Part shown: positions 16,954 to 25,365 of the stretch, piece after piece | How the letters are laid out: every line of letters starts with the position of its first letter | Numbering within the stretch: the stretch's first letter is position 1 | NCBI RefSeq assembly: GCF_023703325.1 | Contig: NZ_JAMQGM010000013.1 | Span: 1 to 64,000, forward strand | Source: Streptomyces meridianus | GTDB taxonomy: Bacteria > Actinomycetota > Actinomycetes > Streptomycetales > Streptomycetaceae | DNA length: 64,000 nt | Direction: 5' to 3' | Translations under genes and position numbers: made by a program | The notes under the pieces: generated by a model | Databases searched by the model: none | What the model saw: only the letters and a program-made list of their open reading frames with translations | Told to the model about the DNA's origin: nothing

Positions 16954-17826
16954 TCAGTTGAAGACGACGGTGCGGTGTCCGTTGAGCAGCACCCGGTGCT
17001 CGCTGTGCCACTTGACCGCGCGGGCCAGCGCCTGGCACTCGACGTCCCGGCCGACGGCGACGAGCTGCTCGGGCGTCACTTCGTGGCCCACCCGCTCGAC
17101 CTCCTGCTCGATGATCGGGCCCTCGTCGAGGTCGGCGGTCACGTAATGCGCGGTGGCGCCGATCAGCTTCACCCCGCGGGCGTGCGCCTGGTGGTACGGC
17201 TTGGCGCCCTTGAAGCTCGGCAGGAAGGAGTGGTGGATGTTGATGATCCGGCCGGACAGCTCCTTGCAGAGGTCGTCCGAGAGCACCTGCATGTAGCGGG
17301 CGAGCACGACAAGTTCGACCCGCTCGGCGCGCACCAGCTCGAGCAGCTGCGCCTCGGCCTCCGGCTTGTTGTCCCTGGTCACCGGGATGTGGTGGAAAGG
17401 GACGTCGTACGAGGCCGCCAGTTCGGCGAAGTCCGTGTGGTTGGACACCACGGCCGCGATCTCCACCGGCAACGCCCCGATGCTCGCCCGGAACAGCAGA
17501 TCGTTCAGGCAGTGCCCGAACCGGCTGACCATCAGGACGATCCGCATCCGCTGCTCGACCCGGTGGATCTGCCAGTCCATCGCGAAGGAGTCACCGACGG
17601 CGGCGAAGCTGTGCCGGAGCTTCTCCAGGTCCACCGGCGCCTCGGCCGAGAAGTGCACCCGCATGAAGAACAGCCCGGTGTCGTGATCACCGAACTGCCT
17701 GCTGTCCTCGATGTTGCAGCCCGTGATGTAGAGGTAGCTCGACACAGCGTGCACGATGCCCTTTTTGTCCGGGCACGACAGGGTGAGGACGTACTGGTCG
17801 GGGGCGGCGGACTGCGAGTCGTTCAT
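16954..17826 (-). CDS. purU: Formyltetrahydrofolate deformylase
   Basis: 290 aa. An N-terminal ACT domain (about 8-90: YVLTLSCPDKKGIVHAVSSY) is followed by a formyltransferase fold with IINIHHSFLPSFKGAKPYHQ and DLDEGPIIEQ (catalytic Asp region). It hydrolyses 10-formyl-THF to formate and THF, supplying formate and balancing one-carbon pools. Length and motif order match PurU. A conserved hypothetical gene ends 38 bp upstream on the same strand, so they may share a transcript. Confidence 0.95.
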   Translation of the reverse strand: MNDSQSAAPDQYVLTLSCPDKKGIVHAVSSYLYITGCNIEDSRQFGDHDTGLFFMRVHFSAEAPVDLEKLRHSFAAVGDSFAMDWQIHRVEQRMRIVLMVSRFGHCLNDLLFRASIGALPVEIAAVVSNHTDFAELAASYDVPFHHIPVTRDNKPEAEAQLLELVRAERVELVVLARYMQVLSDDLCKELSGRIINIHHSFLPSFKGAKPYHQAHARGVKLIGATAHYVTADLDEGPIIEQEVERVGHEVTPEQLVAVGRDVECQALARAVKWHSEHRVLLNGHRTVVFN

Positions 17827-17864
17827 GGCTCACACCCTCGCACACCCGTGCCGCCGCCCGTCCG

Positions 17865-18365
17865 TCAGACCGCCTGCGTCGCCGCGGCCAGGCCTTCCAG
17901 TGAGAGCGGCGGTACGTCCGGGTCCTCGCCGTCGTTCCCCGCCAGCCGCACGTGCGCCTCCCGGGCGGCCCGTACGGCCTCGGTCCAGGCGTGGTGGTCG
18001 AGGTACGCGGACACCGGCGCGTCCGGACCCACCTGGTGCATGATCCGGAGCACCCGCAGCACGGCGGTGTCGACGAGCGCCGCCTCCTGGGAGTCGCGGA
18101 AGATCGTGCCCACGTACTTCTCGGCGGACCAGTTGTCGAGCCAGGTGTCCTCGACCAGGCGGTACACGGCGTCGGTGACGTCCCCGTAGCCCTGGGCCCC
18201 GGCGAGCCAGCAGTTCTGCTGGAACGTCGGGTCGGAGAGCATGTGCAGCGCGGAGCGCACATTGCAGCGCCAGCGCCACCACGGCATGTCGTTGAGTGGC
18301 ATGACGCCCATGGTGGTGGAGCGACGGCCCCTGCGGGAAGAGTTCTCCGTACCTTGCACGGTCAT
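17865..18365 (-). CDS. Conserved hypothetical protein (SCO4402-like family)
   Basis: 166 aa from the ATG at 18365 (MTVQGTENSS), with GAGG 12 bases upstream; MPLNDMPWWRWRCN further in is an alternative start. It is soluble and helical, with a distinctive block MPWWRWRCNVRSALHMLSD and no known catalytic motif. I recall this as a Streptomyces-conserved protein next to purU; its role is unknown. It probably forms a two-gene unit with purU. Confidence 0.75.
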   Translation of the reverse strand: MTVQGTENSSRRGRRSTTMGVMPLNDMPWWRWRCNVRSALHMLSDPTFQQNCWLAGAQGYGDVTDAVYRLVEDTWLDNWSAEKYVGTIFRDSQEAALVDTAVLRVLRIMHQVGPDAPVSAYLDHHAWTEAVRAAREAHVRLAGNDGEDPDVPPLSLEGLAAATQAV

Positions 18366-18486
18366 CGATCGTACGTTCCTCGGTCGGCGGGACGAACGGC
18401 GCCCGGCGTCGGTCACCGAACGTCCCGGTGGAGGCATCCTGCGGTCACGGTCCGTCCCGGTCACCGCCGGGACGGGCCCCCGGCCC

Positions 18487-20148
18487 TCAGAGCTGCCCGT
18501 ACTGCCGCTCGGTCAGCCCGTGCTCCCGGGCGATCGCGTTCCACAACTGCGCGGCCCGCTTCTTGGCGACCGTCGCGTCGCCGCTGGCCCGGTTCCCGGC
18601 CGCCGTGTGGGCGGTGGCCCGGGCCTTGCCCTTGTGACAGCCCTTCTTGCCCCCGACCTGCTCCGCCCAGGCGGCGTAGTGCAGGTCCGCGGAGGCGGAG
18701 GCCTTCCAGGCGGCGTTGAGCGAACCGGCCAGCTCGGTACGGGCCGGCAAGCTGTCGATCTTCGTCTTCGCCAGCCGGGCCACGAGGCTCTTGCGCTGGT
18801 TCGCGGCCTCCCGCAGGTCCTTCGCCGCTGCGTCCAGGTTGGTGCACGTCTTGATGCTCGCGACCGCCCTGATCACCTTCGAGCGGCTGTTGTTGCTGTC
18901 CGCGAGGAGCGCGTCGAGTGCCTTCGCCTGCTGCACCGCCGGACCGGGGCCCTTCGGCTCCTTGTCCTGCCCGGCCCCCGCGCCACCGGGCTTCTTGCCG
19001 TCCGACGCGTCGTCACCGCTGCTCAGCGCGGCGCCGGCGGCCAGGCCGACCACGGCGCAGGCCGCCACGACGATCCCGATGATCGCGGCCGTCGACAGTC
19101 CCCTGCTGGAGGCGGCGTTGCGGCGCCCGGCCCGGCTCTGCGGTTCGTACCGGCTCGGCCCCGCGCCCTGGGGACCGTACGGCGGATGATCTCCCCCCGC
19201 GGGCGGCATGTGACGTGTCCGGTCCCCCTCCGGCGCCGAGTCGCTGCGGAACAGGCCGTCGAACTCGGCCGGCGGCGGCCGGTCGCCGGGCATGCCCGGC
19301 CGGATGCCGAACGGCGCACTCGAGGGGCGGGGCGGCTCACCGCCGGCGACGGGCGGGGCGTGACGGGGCCCGTCGGCCCCGGGGCCTGTGGCCGGGGGAG
19401 GAGCGTGCACGCCCATCACCCGGGTCGCGTCCGCGTCGGCCCCGGGTCCGCCCGGCGCGCCCTGGTGCGGACGGCGCCGCCCCAGGAAAGCCGTGCGCTC
19501 CGACGCCGGCTCGGCGGGCTCCTCGGGGGGCAGCGGAGCTCCCGGCGTCCCGGAGGCCGGCGGCATGAACCGGGTGGCCTCGGAGTCCGGTCCGGGCGGC
19601 GGCCAGGAACCGGCGCCCGGGGCGCCGCCGCGCTGGCCGGACCCGTCGAACGGCGAGGCGTGCGGCTGCTGCGGCGGCAGCATCTGGGTCTCGTCCGCGG
19701 CGGCCGGGGACGGCGGCGGCCCTGCCTGGGGATACGGCGGCTGCTGGTACGGCGGCATCTGCCCCGGCGGCTGCGCGGGGGGCGCCGGCGGAGCGGCGGG
19801 CGGCAGCGTTCCCGGCTGCGACGGATACGGCCCGCCCGGCGGCAGGCCCGGTCCGCCGTCCGACCGGTGCGCGTCACCCGCGGCGGTTCCGCCCGGGTAC
19901 GACTGCCCGCCGCCGGGCTCGGATCCCCAGGCCCCGTCCTGCTGCGGCTGCGCCGCAGCCGCCGAGTCCGGGCCCCAGGGCTGACCCCACGGCTGCCCGG
20001 CGGCCGGCGCTCCCTGCGGGTCGGGGGCCCAGGAGCCACCGTGCGCGGGCTCTGCGGAGCGGGGGCCGGAGGAGGGCAGAACGACGCCCTCACGCGCGGG
20101 CGGGACCGCGGGCAGGTGCGGTTCGTTCCCCTGTCCGTTCTGCGACAC
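18487..20148 (-). CDS. Proline/glycine-rich single-pass membrane protein
   Basis: 553 aa. Residues about 1-330 are low-complexity Pro/Gly/Gln-rich cytoplasmic sequence with repeated DxTRHM/DATRVM-like segments. One transmembrane helix (AAIIGIVVAACAVVGLAAG) lies at about 350-370. The extracytoplasmic domain of about 180 aa is Ala/Lys-rich and helical, with two cysteines (SIKTCTN and GGKKGCHKG). This architecture is common in Streptomyces cell-surface proteins of unknown function. A TAGCGT -10 box lies about 55 bp upstream of the start. Confidence 0.8.
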   Translation of the reverse strand: MSQNGQGNEPHLPAVPPAREGVVLPSSGPRSAEPAHGGSWAPDPQGAPAAGQPWGQPWGPDSAAAAQPQQDGAWGSEPGGGQSYPGGTAAGDAHRSDGGPGLPPGGPYPSQPGTLPPAAPPAPPAQPPGQMPPYQQPPYPQAGPPPSPAAADETQMLPPQQPHASPFDGSGQRGGAPGAGSWPPPGPDSEATRFMPPASGTPGAPLPPEEPAEPASERTAFLGRRRPHQGAPGGPGADADATRVMGVHAPPPATGPGADGPRHAPPVAGGEPPRPSSAPFGIRPGMPGDRPPPAEFDGLFRSDSAPEGDRTRHMPPAGGDHPPYGPQGAGPSRYEPQSRAGRRNAASSRGLSTAAIIGIVVAACAVVGLAAGAALSSGDDASDGKKPGGAGAGQDKEPKGPGPAVQQAKALDALLADSNNSRSKVIRAVASIKTCTNLDAAAKDLREAANQRKSLVARLAKTKIDSLPARTELAGSLNAAWKASASADLHYAAWAEQVGGKKGCHKGKARATAHTAAGNRASGDATVAKKRAAQLWNAIAREHGLTERQYGQL

Positions 20149-20471
20149 CGGAACTCCTAGCGGCTGGCCTGAGGGCTGGACTGAACTGACGGAACCAGCC
20201 GTTCACGCTACCGGTTCCCAACGCCCGGCTGCCATGGCCCTGGTGGGCCGACGCCCGCACCCGTACCCCGCCACCCCGACCCACCCGCCCCCGGCCAGCA
20301 CCGCCGTCGCACCCGGGCCCGGCACCGAGTGGCGGACGTCACGGTTCCGCTCACGTGCGCACCCGGGCCCGCCCACCCCCTCGACCGCGACGGCCGGGTG
20401 CGGCACAGTGATCAGCGCACCCGACCCGGGCGACGTCGAGCGCCGGGCGTACGCCTCTCCGAGGAGCACAT
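20149..20471. promoter_or_regulatory. Divergent promoter region, membrane protein / amidase
   Basis: No gene is supported. It carries a minus-strand TAGCGT -10 for the membrane protein, a direct repeat CGCACCCGGGCCCG (about 20307 and 20354) and GAGGAG before the amidase GTG. Confidence 0.4.
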
Positions 20472-21827
20472 GTGAGCTGGGCCGGCCGGACCGCCGTGGA
20501 CATCGCCGCCGCCGTACGCGAGGGCCGGGTGACCCCGCGCGAGGTCGTCGCCGAGCACCTGGAGCGCATAGAACGCCTCGACGGCGGGATCCACGCCTAC
20601 CGCACGGTCCTCACCGCCCGGGCGCTCGAGGAGGCCGACGCACTCGCCTCCCGGCCCGGTCTCGACCGGCTGCCGCTGGCGGGCGTACCGGTGGCGGTCA
20701 AGGACAACGTGCCCGTCCGCGGCGAGGCGCTGCGCAACGGCAGCGCCGCCACCCCGGACACCCCCGCGGACGAGGACCATCCGGCGGTCCGGCGGCTGCG
20801 CGAGGCAGGTGCGGTCGTCGTCGGGCTGACCCACGTGCCCGAGCTGTGCGTGTTCGGCACCACCGACGGCCCGTACGGCGTCACCCGCAACCCATGGGAT
20901 CCGGGGCACACGTCGGGCGGCTCGTCCGGCGGCAGCGCCGCCGCGGTCGCGTCCGGGACGGTTCCCCTCGCACTCGGCGCCGACGGCATGGGCTCGCTGC
21001 GCATACCCGCGGCGTGCTGCGGACTGATCGGTTTCAAGCCCGGCTGGGGCGTCGTCCCCGCCGAACTGGGCGGCAGCAACTGGTTCGGGCTGGCGGAGAA
21101 CGGTCCGCTGGCCACCACGGCCGCCGACGCCGCGCTCATGTTCTCGGTGCTGGCGGGGCGGACGCCCGTGGACCCCGCCGCAGCACCGGCTCCCGCTGCA
21201 CCGGCCCGGATCGCGGTGTCCACCCGCAGCCCGCTCGTGGGCGTTCCGGTGACGAAACCGTATGCCGCCGCGGCCCGCGGCGCGGCCGGACTGCTCGCCG
21301 GGGCCGGCCACCGGGTGGAGTCCGACGACCCGCCCTACCCGGTCTGGCTGGGCGCGGCCGCGCTCGCCCACTGGACCGCCGGCACCGCCGAGGACGCCGA
21401 GGGACTGGACCCGCAACTGCTGACCCCCCGCACCAGGCGGCATGCCGCAGTGGGCCGGTTCGCCGCCCGGACACCGCTGCTGGGCAACGGAACGCGGGAG
21501 CGGCTGCGGGAGCGGCTGGCCCCGTTCTTCGCCCGGTACGACGCCCTGGTGCTCCCCGCGCTCGCCCGCCGCGCCCCGGCCGCCGAGCCCTGGCACACGC
21601 GGAGCTGGCTGCGGAACCTGGCGTCCAACACGTTCTTTTCTCCGTTCACCCCGGTGTGGAACCTGGCCGGCTGGCCCGCACTCGCCCTGCCGTTCGGCAC
21701 GCTGCCCGGCGGCGCGCCGTGCTCGGTGCAGCTCGTGGCGCCGCCCGGCGGGGAGGACCTGCTGCTGGGTCTCGCGACGGCGATCGAGTCCGGACGCCCC
21801 TGGGAGCGCACGGCCCCGCAGCCGTGA
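20472..21827 (+). CDS. Amidase (amidase signature family)
   Basis: 451 aa from a GTG behind GAGGAG. The amidase-signature triad is present: Lys in VPVAVKDNVPV (about 78), the cis-Ser in GGSSGGSAAA (about 155) and the nucleophile Ser in GADGMGSLRIPA (about 179). It hydrolyses a carboxamide, giving acid plus ammonia; the substrate is unknown. There is no GatCAB context, so a tRNA role is unlikely. It is convergent with the XRE-type regulator. Confidence 0.92.
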   Translation: MSWAGRTAVDIAAAVREGRVTPREVVAEHLERIERLDGGIHAYRTVLTARALEEADALASRPGLDRLPLAGVPVAVKDNVPVRGEALRNGSAATPDTPADEDHPAVRRLREAGAVVVGLTHVPELCVFGTTDGPYGVTRNPWDPGHTSGGSSGGSAAAVASGTVPLALGADGMGSLRIPAACCGLIGFKPGWGVVPAELGGSNWFGLAENGPLATTAADAALMFSVLAGRTPVDPAAAPAPAAPARIAVSTRSPLVGVPVTKPYAAAARGAAGLLAGAGHRVESDDPPYPVWLGAAALAHWTAGTAEDAEGLDPQLLTPRTRRHAAVGRFAARTPLLGNGTRERLRERLAPFFARYDALVLPALARRAPAAEPWHTRSWLRNLASNTFFSPFTPVWNLAGWPALALPFGTLPGGAPCSVQLVAPPGGEDLLLGLATAIESGRPWERTAPQP

Positions 21828-21888
21828 TGCGGGACCGGCGGGGTCCGTTGCCGCGGTGTCCTGAGGAGGCCCGGCCGGCGGGTCCGGG

Positions 21889-23265
21889 TCAGCCCACCCC
21901 GGCGGCCAGCCGGGCCCCGAACTCCCGCACCACGGCCTCCCGGGCATACGGTGCCAGCCGCTGCCGCAGATCCCGCAGATACCCCTCGCCGATCTCGGAA
22001 CGCAGCCCGGCGAGCAACTCGGCGGCGCGCAGCCCCGTGCGGCACGCCTCATCCAGCGCCCGACGCTGCACCTGGGCCGACGCCACCAGCACCAGGGCGA
22101 CCAACCGGCGGCGGACCCGTCCCTCGTCGTGCCCTGCGAACGCCTCCTGCGCATACCGCAGCGCCTCCTCCGGCCGGCCCAGATCCCGGTAGCAGTGGGC
22201 CAGTTCGTCGGCGAGGCAGGCACGGTCGAAGTGTTCGATCCACTCGGGCTCGGGTCCGCTGCCCGTGCGGTCCATGGCCGCCACGGCGCGCTCGACGGCG
22301 GACTCGAAGCCCCGGCCGTCGCCGAGCAGCGCGTGCCCGCGGGCCTCCGCGGCCGCGAACATCGCCTCCGCGCGCGGAGGCAGTGCGCCGCGGGTGCCCT
22401 CCTGAGCGGTCCGCGCGAGCTGGGTGATCTCCCGCGGGTTTCCCAGCAGGGCGGCCAGGTGGCTCATCCCCCACGCCAGCACATGACCGCCGTACCCGCG
22501 GTCGCCGGCGGCCTGGGACAGCCGCAGCGCCTGGATGTAGTAGCGCTGGGCGAGGGCCGGGTGTCCGGTGTCGACGGCCATGTAGCCCGCCAGTTCGGTC
22601 AACCGGGCCGTGTGCGCGAACAGTTCACGTCCCACGGCCTCGGTGTACGACCCCTCGAGCAAGCCGGAGACCACGCTGTTGAGGTAGTGCACGGCCACGG
22701 AGCGCAGATGCCCGCTGCCGTACCGGTGGTCCAGCGCGGTGAGCGCCAGCGTCATGGACCGGACGGCGGCGGCGTCGGACGCGCCCACCCTCGGCCCGGC
22801 GTTGCGCGCGACGTGCGGGTCCGGTCCGGTGATCAGCCAGTCGCGGCTGGGCTCGACCAGCGCCGTGGCCGCGACCCCGGAGCCCGGCAGGAAGTCCCGG
22901 CGCCCGACGTCGCTGCGCCACAACTCGCGCGCCTGCTCGACGGCCCCGCCGACCGTTGCGGCGAACCGCAGTCCGAGCGCGGAGGAGAGGTCGTCGCCGG
23001 CGGCCATCCCGATCTCGTCGACCGTGACGGTGCGCCCCAGCTTGCGGCCGAGCGCCTCCGCGATCAGGGCCGGGGCCCTGCCGCGCGGTTGCTGCCCGCG
23101 CAGCCAGCGGGCGACCGACGTCTTGTCGTAGCGCAGGTCGAGGCCGTTCTCGGCCCCGCACGCGTTCACCCTCCGGGCCAGACCGGCGTTCGAGCAGGCC
23201 GCCTCGTGGATGAGGGCCTGCAGCCGTTCGTTCGGCCGGCGGGCGCTGAGCGGCCTTGCGGCCAT
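21889..23265 (-). CDS. XRE-like regulator with TPR-type C-terminal domain
   Basis: 458 aa. The N-terminal part reads as a helix-turn-helix (NAGLARRVNACGAENGLDL, DKTSVARWLRG, LIAEALGRKLGR). The remainder is alpha-helical solenoid with repeats such as YYIQALRLSQAAGDRGYGG and HCYRDLGRPEEALRYAQEAF. This matches the large Streptomyces family of developmental/antibiotic regulators (NsdA/NsdB-like), in my recollection. The ligand or peptide is unknown. A 9-10 bp inverted repeat 185 bp upstream is a possible operator. Confidence 0.82.
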   Translation of the reverse strand: MAARPLSARRPNERLQALIHEAACSNAGLARRVNACGAENGLDLRYDKTSVARWLRGQQPRGRAPALIAEALGRKLGRTVTVDEIGMAAGDDLSSALGLRFAATVGGAVEQARELWRSDVGRRDFLPGSGVAATALVEPSRDWLITGPDPHVARNAGPRVGASDAAAVRSMTLALTALDHRYGSGHLRSVAVHYLNSVVSGLLEGSYTEAVGRELFAHTARLTELAGYMAVDTGHPALAQRYYIQALRLSQAAGDRGYGGHVLAWGMSHLAALLGNPREITQLARTAQEGTRGALPPRAEAMFAAAEARGHALLGDGRGFESAVERAVAAMDRTGSGPEPEWIEHFDRACLADELAHCYRDLGRPEEALRYAQEAFAGHDEGRVRRRLVALVLVASAQVQRRALDEACRTGLRAAELLAGLRSEIGEGYLRDLRQRLAPYAREAVVREFGARLAAGVG

Positions 23266-23674
23266 AGGACTACCCCCTCTGCATGACGCGGCAACGACGC
23301 CGCTCGTGCGGATCCGGCGCCGGACCCCGACGGCGGGCGTCGCGCTCGGCGGAAGCCGGAAACACCTGAACGCCCACGGGACCCCGGACCTTCGCGGGGA
23401 AAGCCGTCAACGAAGCGGACGACGCACAGGCTCTATGCCCTTCGACTATGACGGGAATTCCTGATATTTCTCCCGGTCATGGCGCAGATTCGCCGGTCGG
23501 CGCAGCCTTTTCGGCCACGGGGCCCGGGCGCCGCAAGCGGCGAAACGATGCATCGGCCGGGCCGTGCCATGGCGCATTCCCGCGCCCGGCTGTCCGGTCC
23601 TCCCGAACGGGAAGCGCCGGACACGCCGCAGTGGCAGCCGGCGCCCGTAACCGATGCCCCCGGCGGCAGTTGTC
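23266..23674. promoter_or_regulatory. Divergent promoter region with an inverted repeat
   Basis: No gene is supported in these 409 bp. ATGACGGGA (23449-23457) and TCCCGGTCAT (23472-23481) are near-perfect inverted arms around a locally AT-rich core containing GATATTT, placed between the XRE gene and the primase-like gene. Confidence 0.45.
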
Positions 23675-24436
23675 ATGGTCGTGGAAGAGACCGTGACCCC
23701 GACCGGAACCTCCCGTCCCGCCCCGCCGCGGGACAGCGAGCTGCTCGACGCCGCGGTGGCCTACGCCCGGGAGCGGCTGTGGGACGTGCACCCCGGCACC
23801 TGGCCACGGGGAAACGGTGACTGCTCCTGCGCGGCTGCCGGCGACTGCCCGGCCCCGGGCGCCCACCCCGCGCAGTCGGACTGGGAGGCGCGTGCCACCA
23901 GTAACCCGGACACCGTGCGGACGATGTGGGAACAGCGGCCGCGGGCGTCGATCCTCCTGCCGGCCGGCCGCACCTTCGACGTGCTCGACGTGCCCGAGGC
24001 GGCGGGCTGCCTCGCCCTCGCGCGGATGCAGCGGCTGCGGCTGCCGGTCGGGCCGGTGGCGTGCACCCCGCACCGCCGGATGCTCTTCTTCGTGCTGCCC
24101 GGCACTGCCGCCCACGTGCCCGACCTGGCACGCCGGATGGGCTGGCGGCCCAGCTCCCTCGACCTGATGGCCTGGGGCGAGGGCCACTTCGTCGTGGCGC
24201 CGCCGAGCCGCCATGGCGCGCTGGGACCCGCCCGCTGGATCCAGCCGCCGACGTCCGACAACCGGTGGCTGCCGGACGCCGAGGAGATCGCCGGGCCGGT
24301 GGCCTACGCCTGCGCGCGGGACGCCGCCTCCCCCTCCGGGAGCACGATGCCGCCGCTCCTCGTACGGGCGGACCCCGGGCCCTCGCGGGTCGTCCTCCGG
24401 AGCGATTCGCGCCCCTGGGCCCCGCACCTACGCTGA
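23675..24436 (+). CDS. Bifunctional DNA primase/polymerase N-terminal domain-like protein
   Basis: 253 aa from the ATG at 23675 (MVVEETVTP); an in-frame ATG at 23654 is possible, and neither has a clear ribosome site. It resembles the prim-pol N-terminal fold in standalone form: LLDAAVAYARERLWDVHPGTW, a Cys/His cluster CSCAAAGDCPAPGAHP, ILLPAGRTFDVLDVPE and a long C-terminal part. Streptomyces genomes carry stand-alone versions without a helicase domain; their function is uncertain and catalytic activity cannot be asserted. It is followed 62 bp later by the ABC exporter genes. Confidence 0.75.
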   Translation: MVVEETVTPTGTSRPAPPRDSELLDAAVAYARERLWDVHPGTWPRGNGDCSCAAAGDCPAPGAHPAQSDWEARATSNPDTVRTMWEQRPRASILLPAGRTFDVLDVPEAAGCLALARMQRLRLPVGPVACTPHRRMLFFVLPGTAAHVPDLARRMGWRPSSLDLMAWGEGHFVVAPPSRHGALGPARWIQPPTSDNRWLPDAEEIAGPVAYACARDAASPSGSTMPPLLVRADPGPSRVVLRSDSRPWAPHLR

Positions 24437-24498
24437 CCCCCGGGGCGGACCGCCCGCCTCTCCCCGGCCGCGGCCGGAGCAGTGAACGGGGGCGCCGC

Positions 24499-25365
24499 AT
24501 GGTGCGCAGCGGGACGGAGCACACGCCGGACCGGCAAGGAACAGCGGGTTCACCGGCACCACCGGACGCGGGAGCACCGGGCACGCCGCCCCCGGGACCA
24601 CCGGCCGTACGGATCCAGGGGCTGTGGAAGCGGTTCGGGCAGCAGGACGCGGTCGCCGGCGTGGACCTGGAGCTGCCGGCCGGCAGGTTCCTCGGCCTGG
24701 TGGGCCCGAACGGCGCGGGCAAGACGACCATCCTGTCCATGGTCACCGGACTGCTGCGGCCCGATGCCGGCCGGGTCGAGGTGGCCGGCCACGACGTGTG
24801 GCACGACCCGGTGGCGGTGAAGTCCCGGATCGGGGTGCTGCCCGAGGGCCTGCGCCTGTTCGAACGGCTCTCCGGACGCGAACTTCTCGCCTACGTCGGC
24901 CGGTTGCGCGGTCTGCCCGGCCGGGAGGTCGACGATCGCGCCGGCCAGTTGCTCGGTGTGCTCGACCTGGCCGACGCGGGCAGCAAGCTCGTCATCGACT
25001 ACTCGACGGGCATGCGCAAGAAGATCGGGCTCGCCGCGGCCCTGCTGCACAACCCCGAAGTCCTCTTCCTCGACGAGCCGTTCGAGGGTGTCGACCCGGT
25101 CTCGGCGCAGACGATCCGCCGCGTTCTCGAGCGCTACACGGCATCGGGGGCCACCGTCGTCTTCTCGAGCCACGTCATGGAACTCGTGGAGAGCCTCTGC
25201 GACTGGGTGGCGGTGATGGCCGCCGGCCGGATCCGCGCCCAGGGGCCGCTGGCGGCCGTGCGCGGCGATGCGTCCTCCCTGCAGGAAGCCTTCCTCGAAC
25301 TCGTCGGCGCCGACCGGACGTCCGGCGAGCACGAGCTGGACTGGCTCGGCGGGGGTACCCGATGA
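24499..25365 (+). CDS. ABC transporter ATP-binding protein
   Basis: 288 aa from the ATG at 24499 behind GGGGG. After a Pro-rich N-terminal leader come Walker A GPNGAGKTT (about 78), a variant signature YSTGMRKK, Walker B VLFLDEP and the switch H in SSHVME. The signature replaces the canonical LSGGQ, as in several exporter ATPases of the CcmA/NatA branch. It energises the membrane protein encoded next; their ATGA overlap (25362-25365) indicates translational coupling. Confidence 0.93.
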   Translation: MVRSGTEHTPDRQGTAGSPAPPDAGAPGTPPPGPPAVRIQGLWKRFGQQDAVAGVDLELPAGRFLGLVGPNGAGKTTILSMVTGLLRPDAGRVEVAGHDVWHDPVAVKSRIGVLPEGLRLFERLSGRELLAYVGRLRGLPGREVDDRAGQLLGVLDLADAGSKLVIDYSTGMRKKIGLAAALLHNPEVLFLDEPFEGVDPVSAQTIRRVLERYTASGATVVFSSHVMELVESLCDWVAVMAAGRIRAQGPLAAVRGDASSLQEAFLELVGADRTSGEHELDWLGGGTR

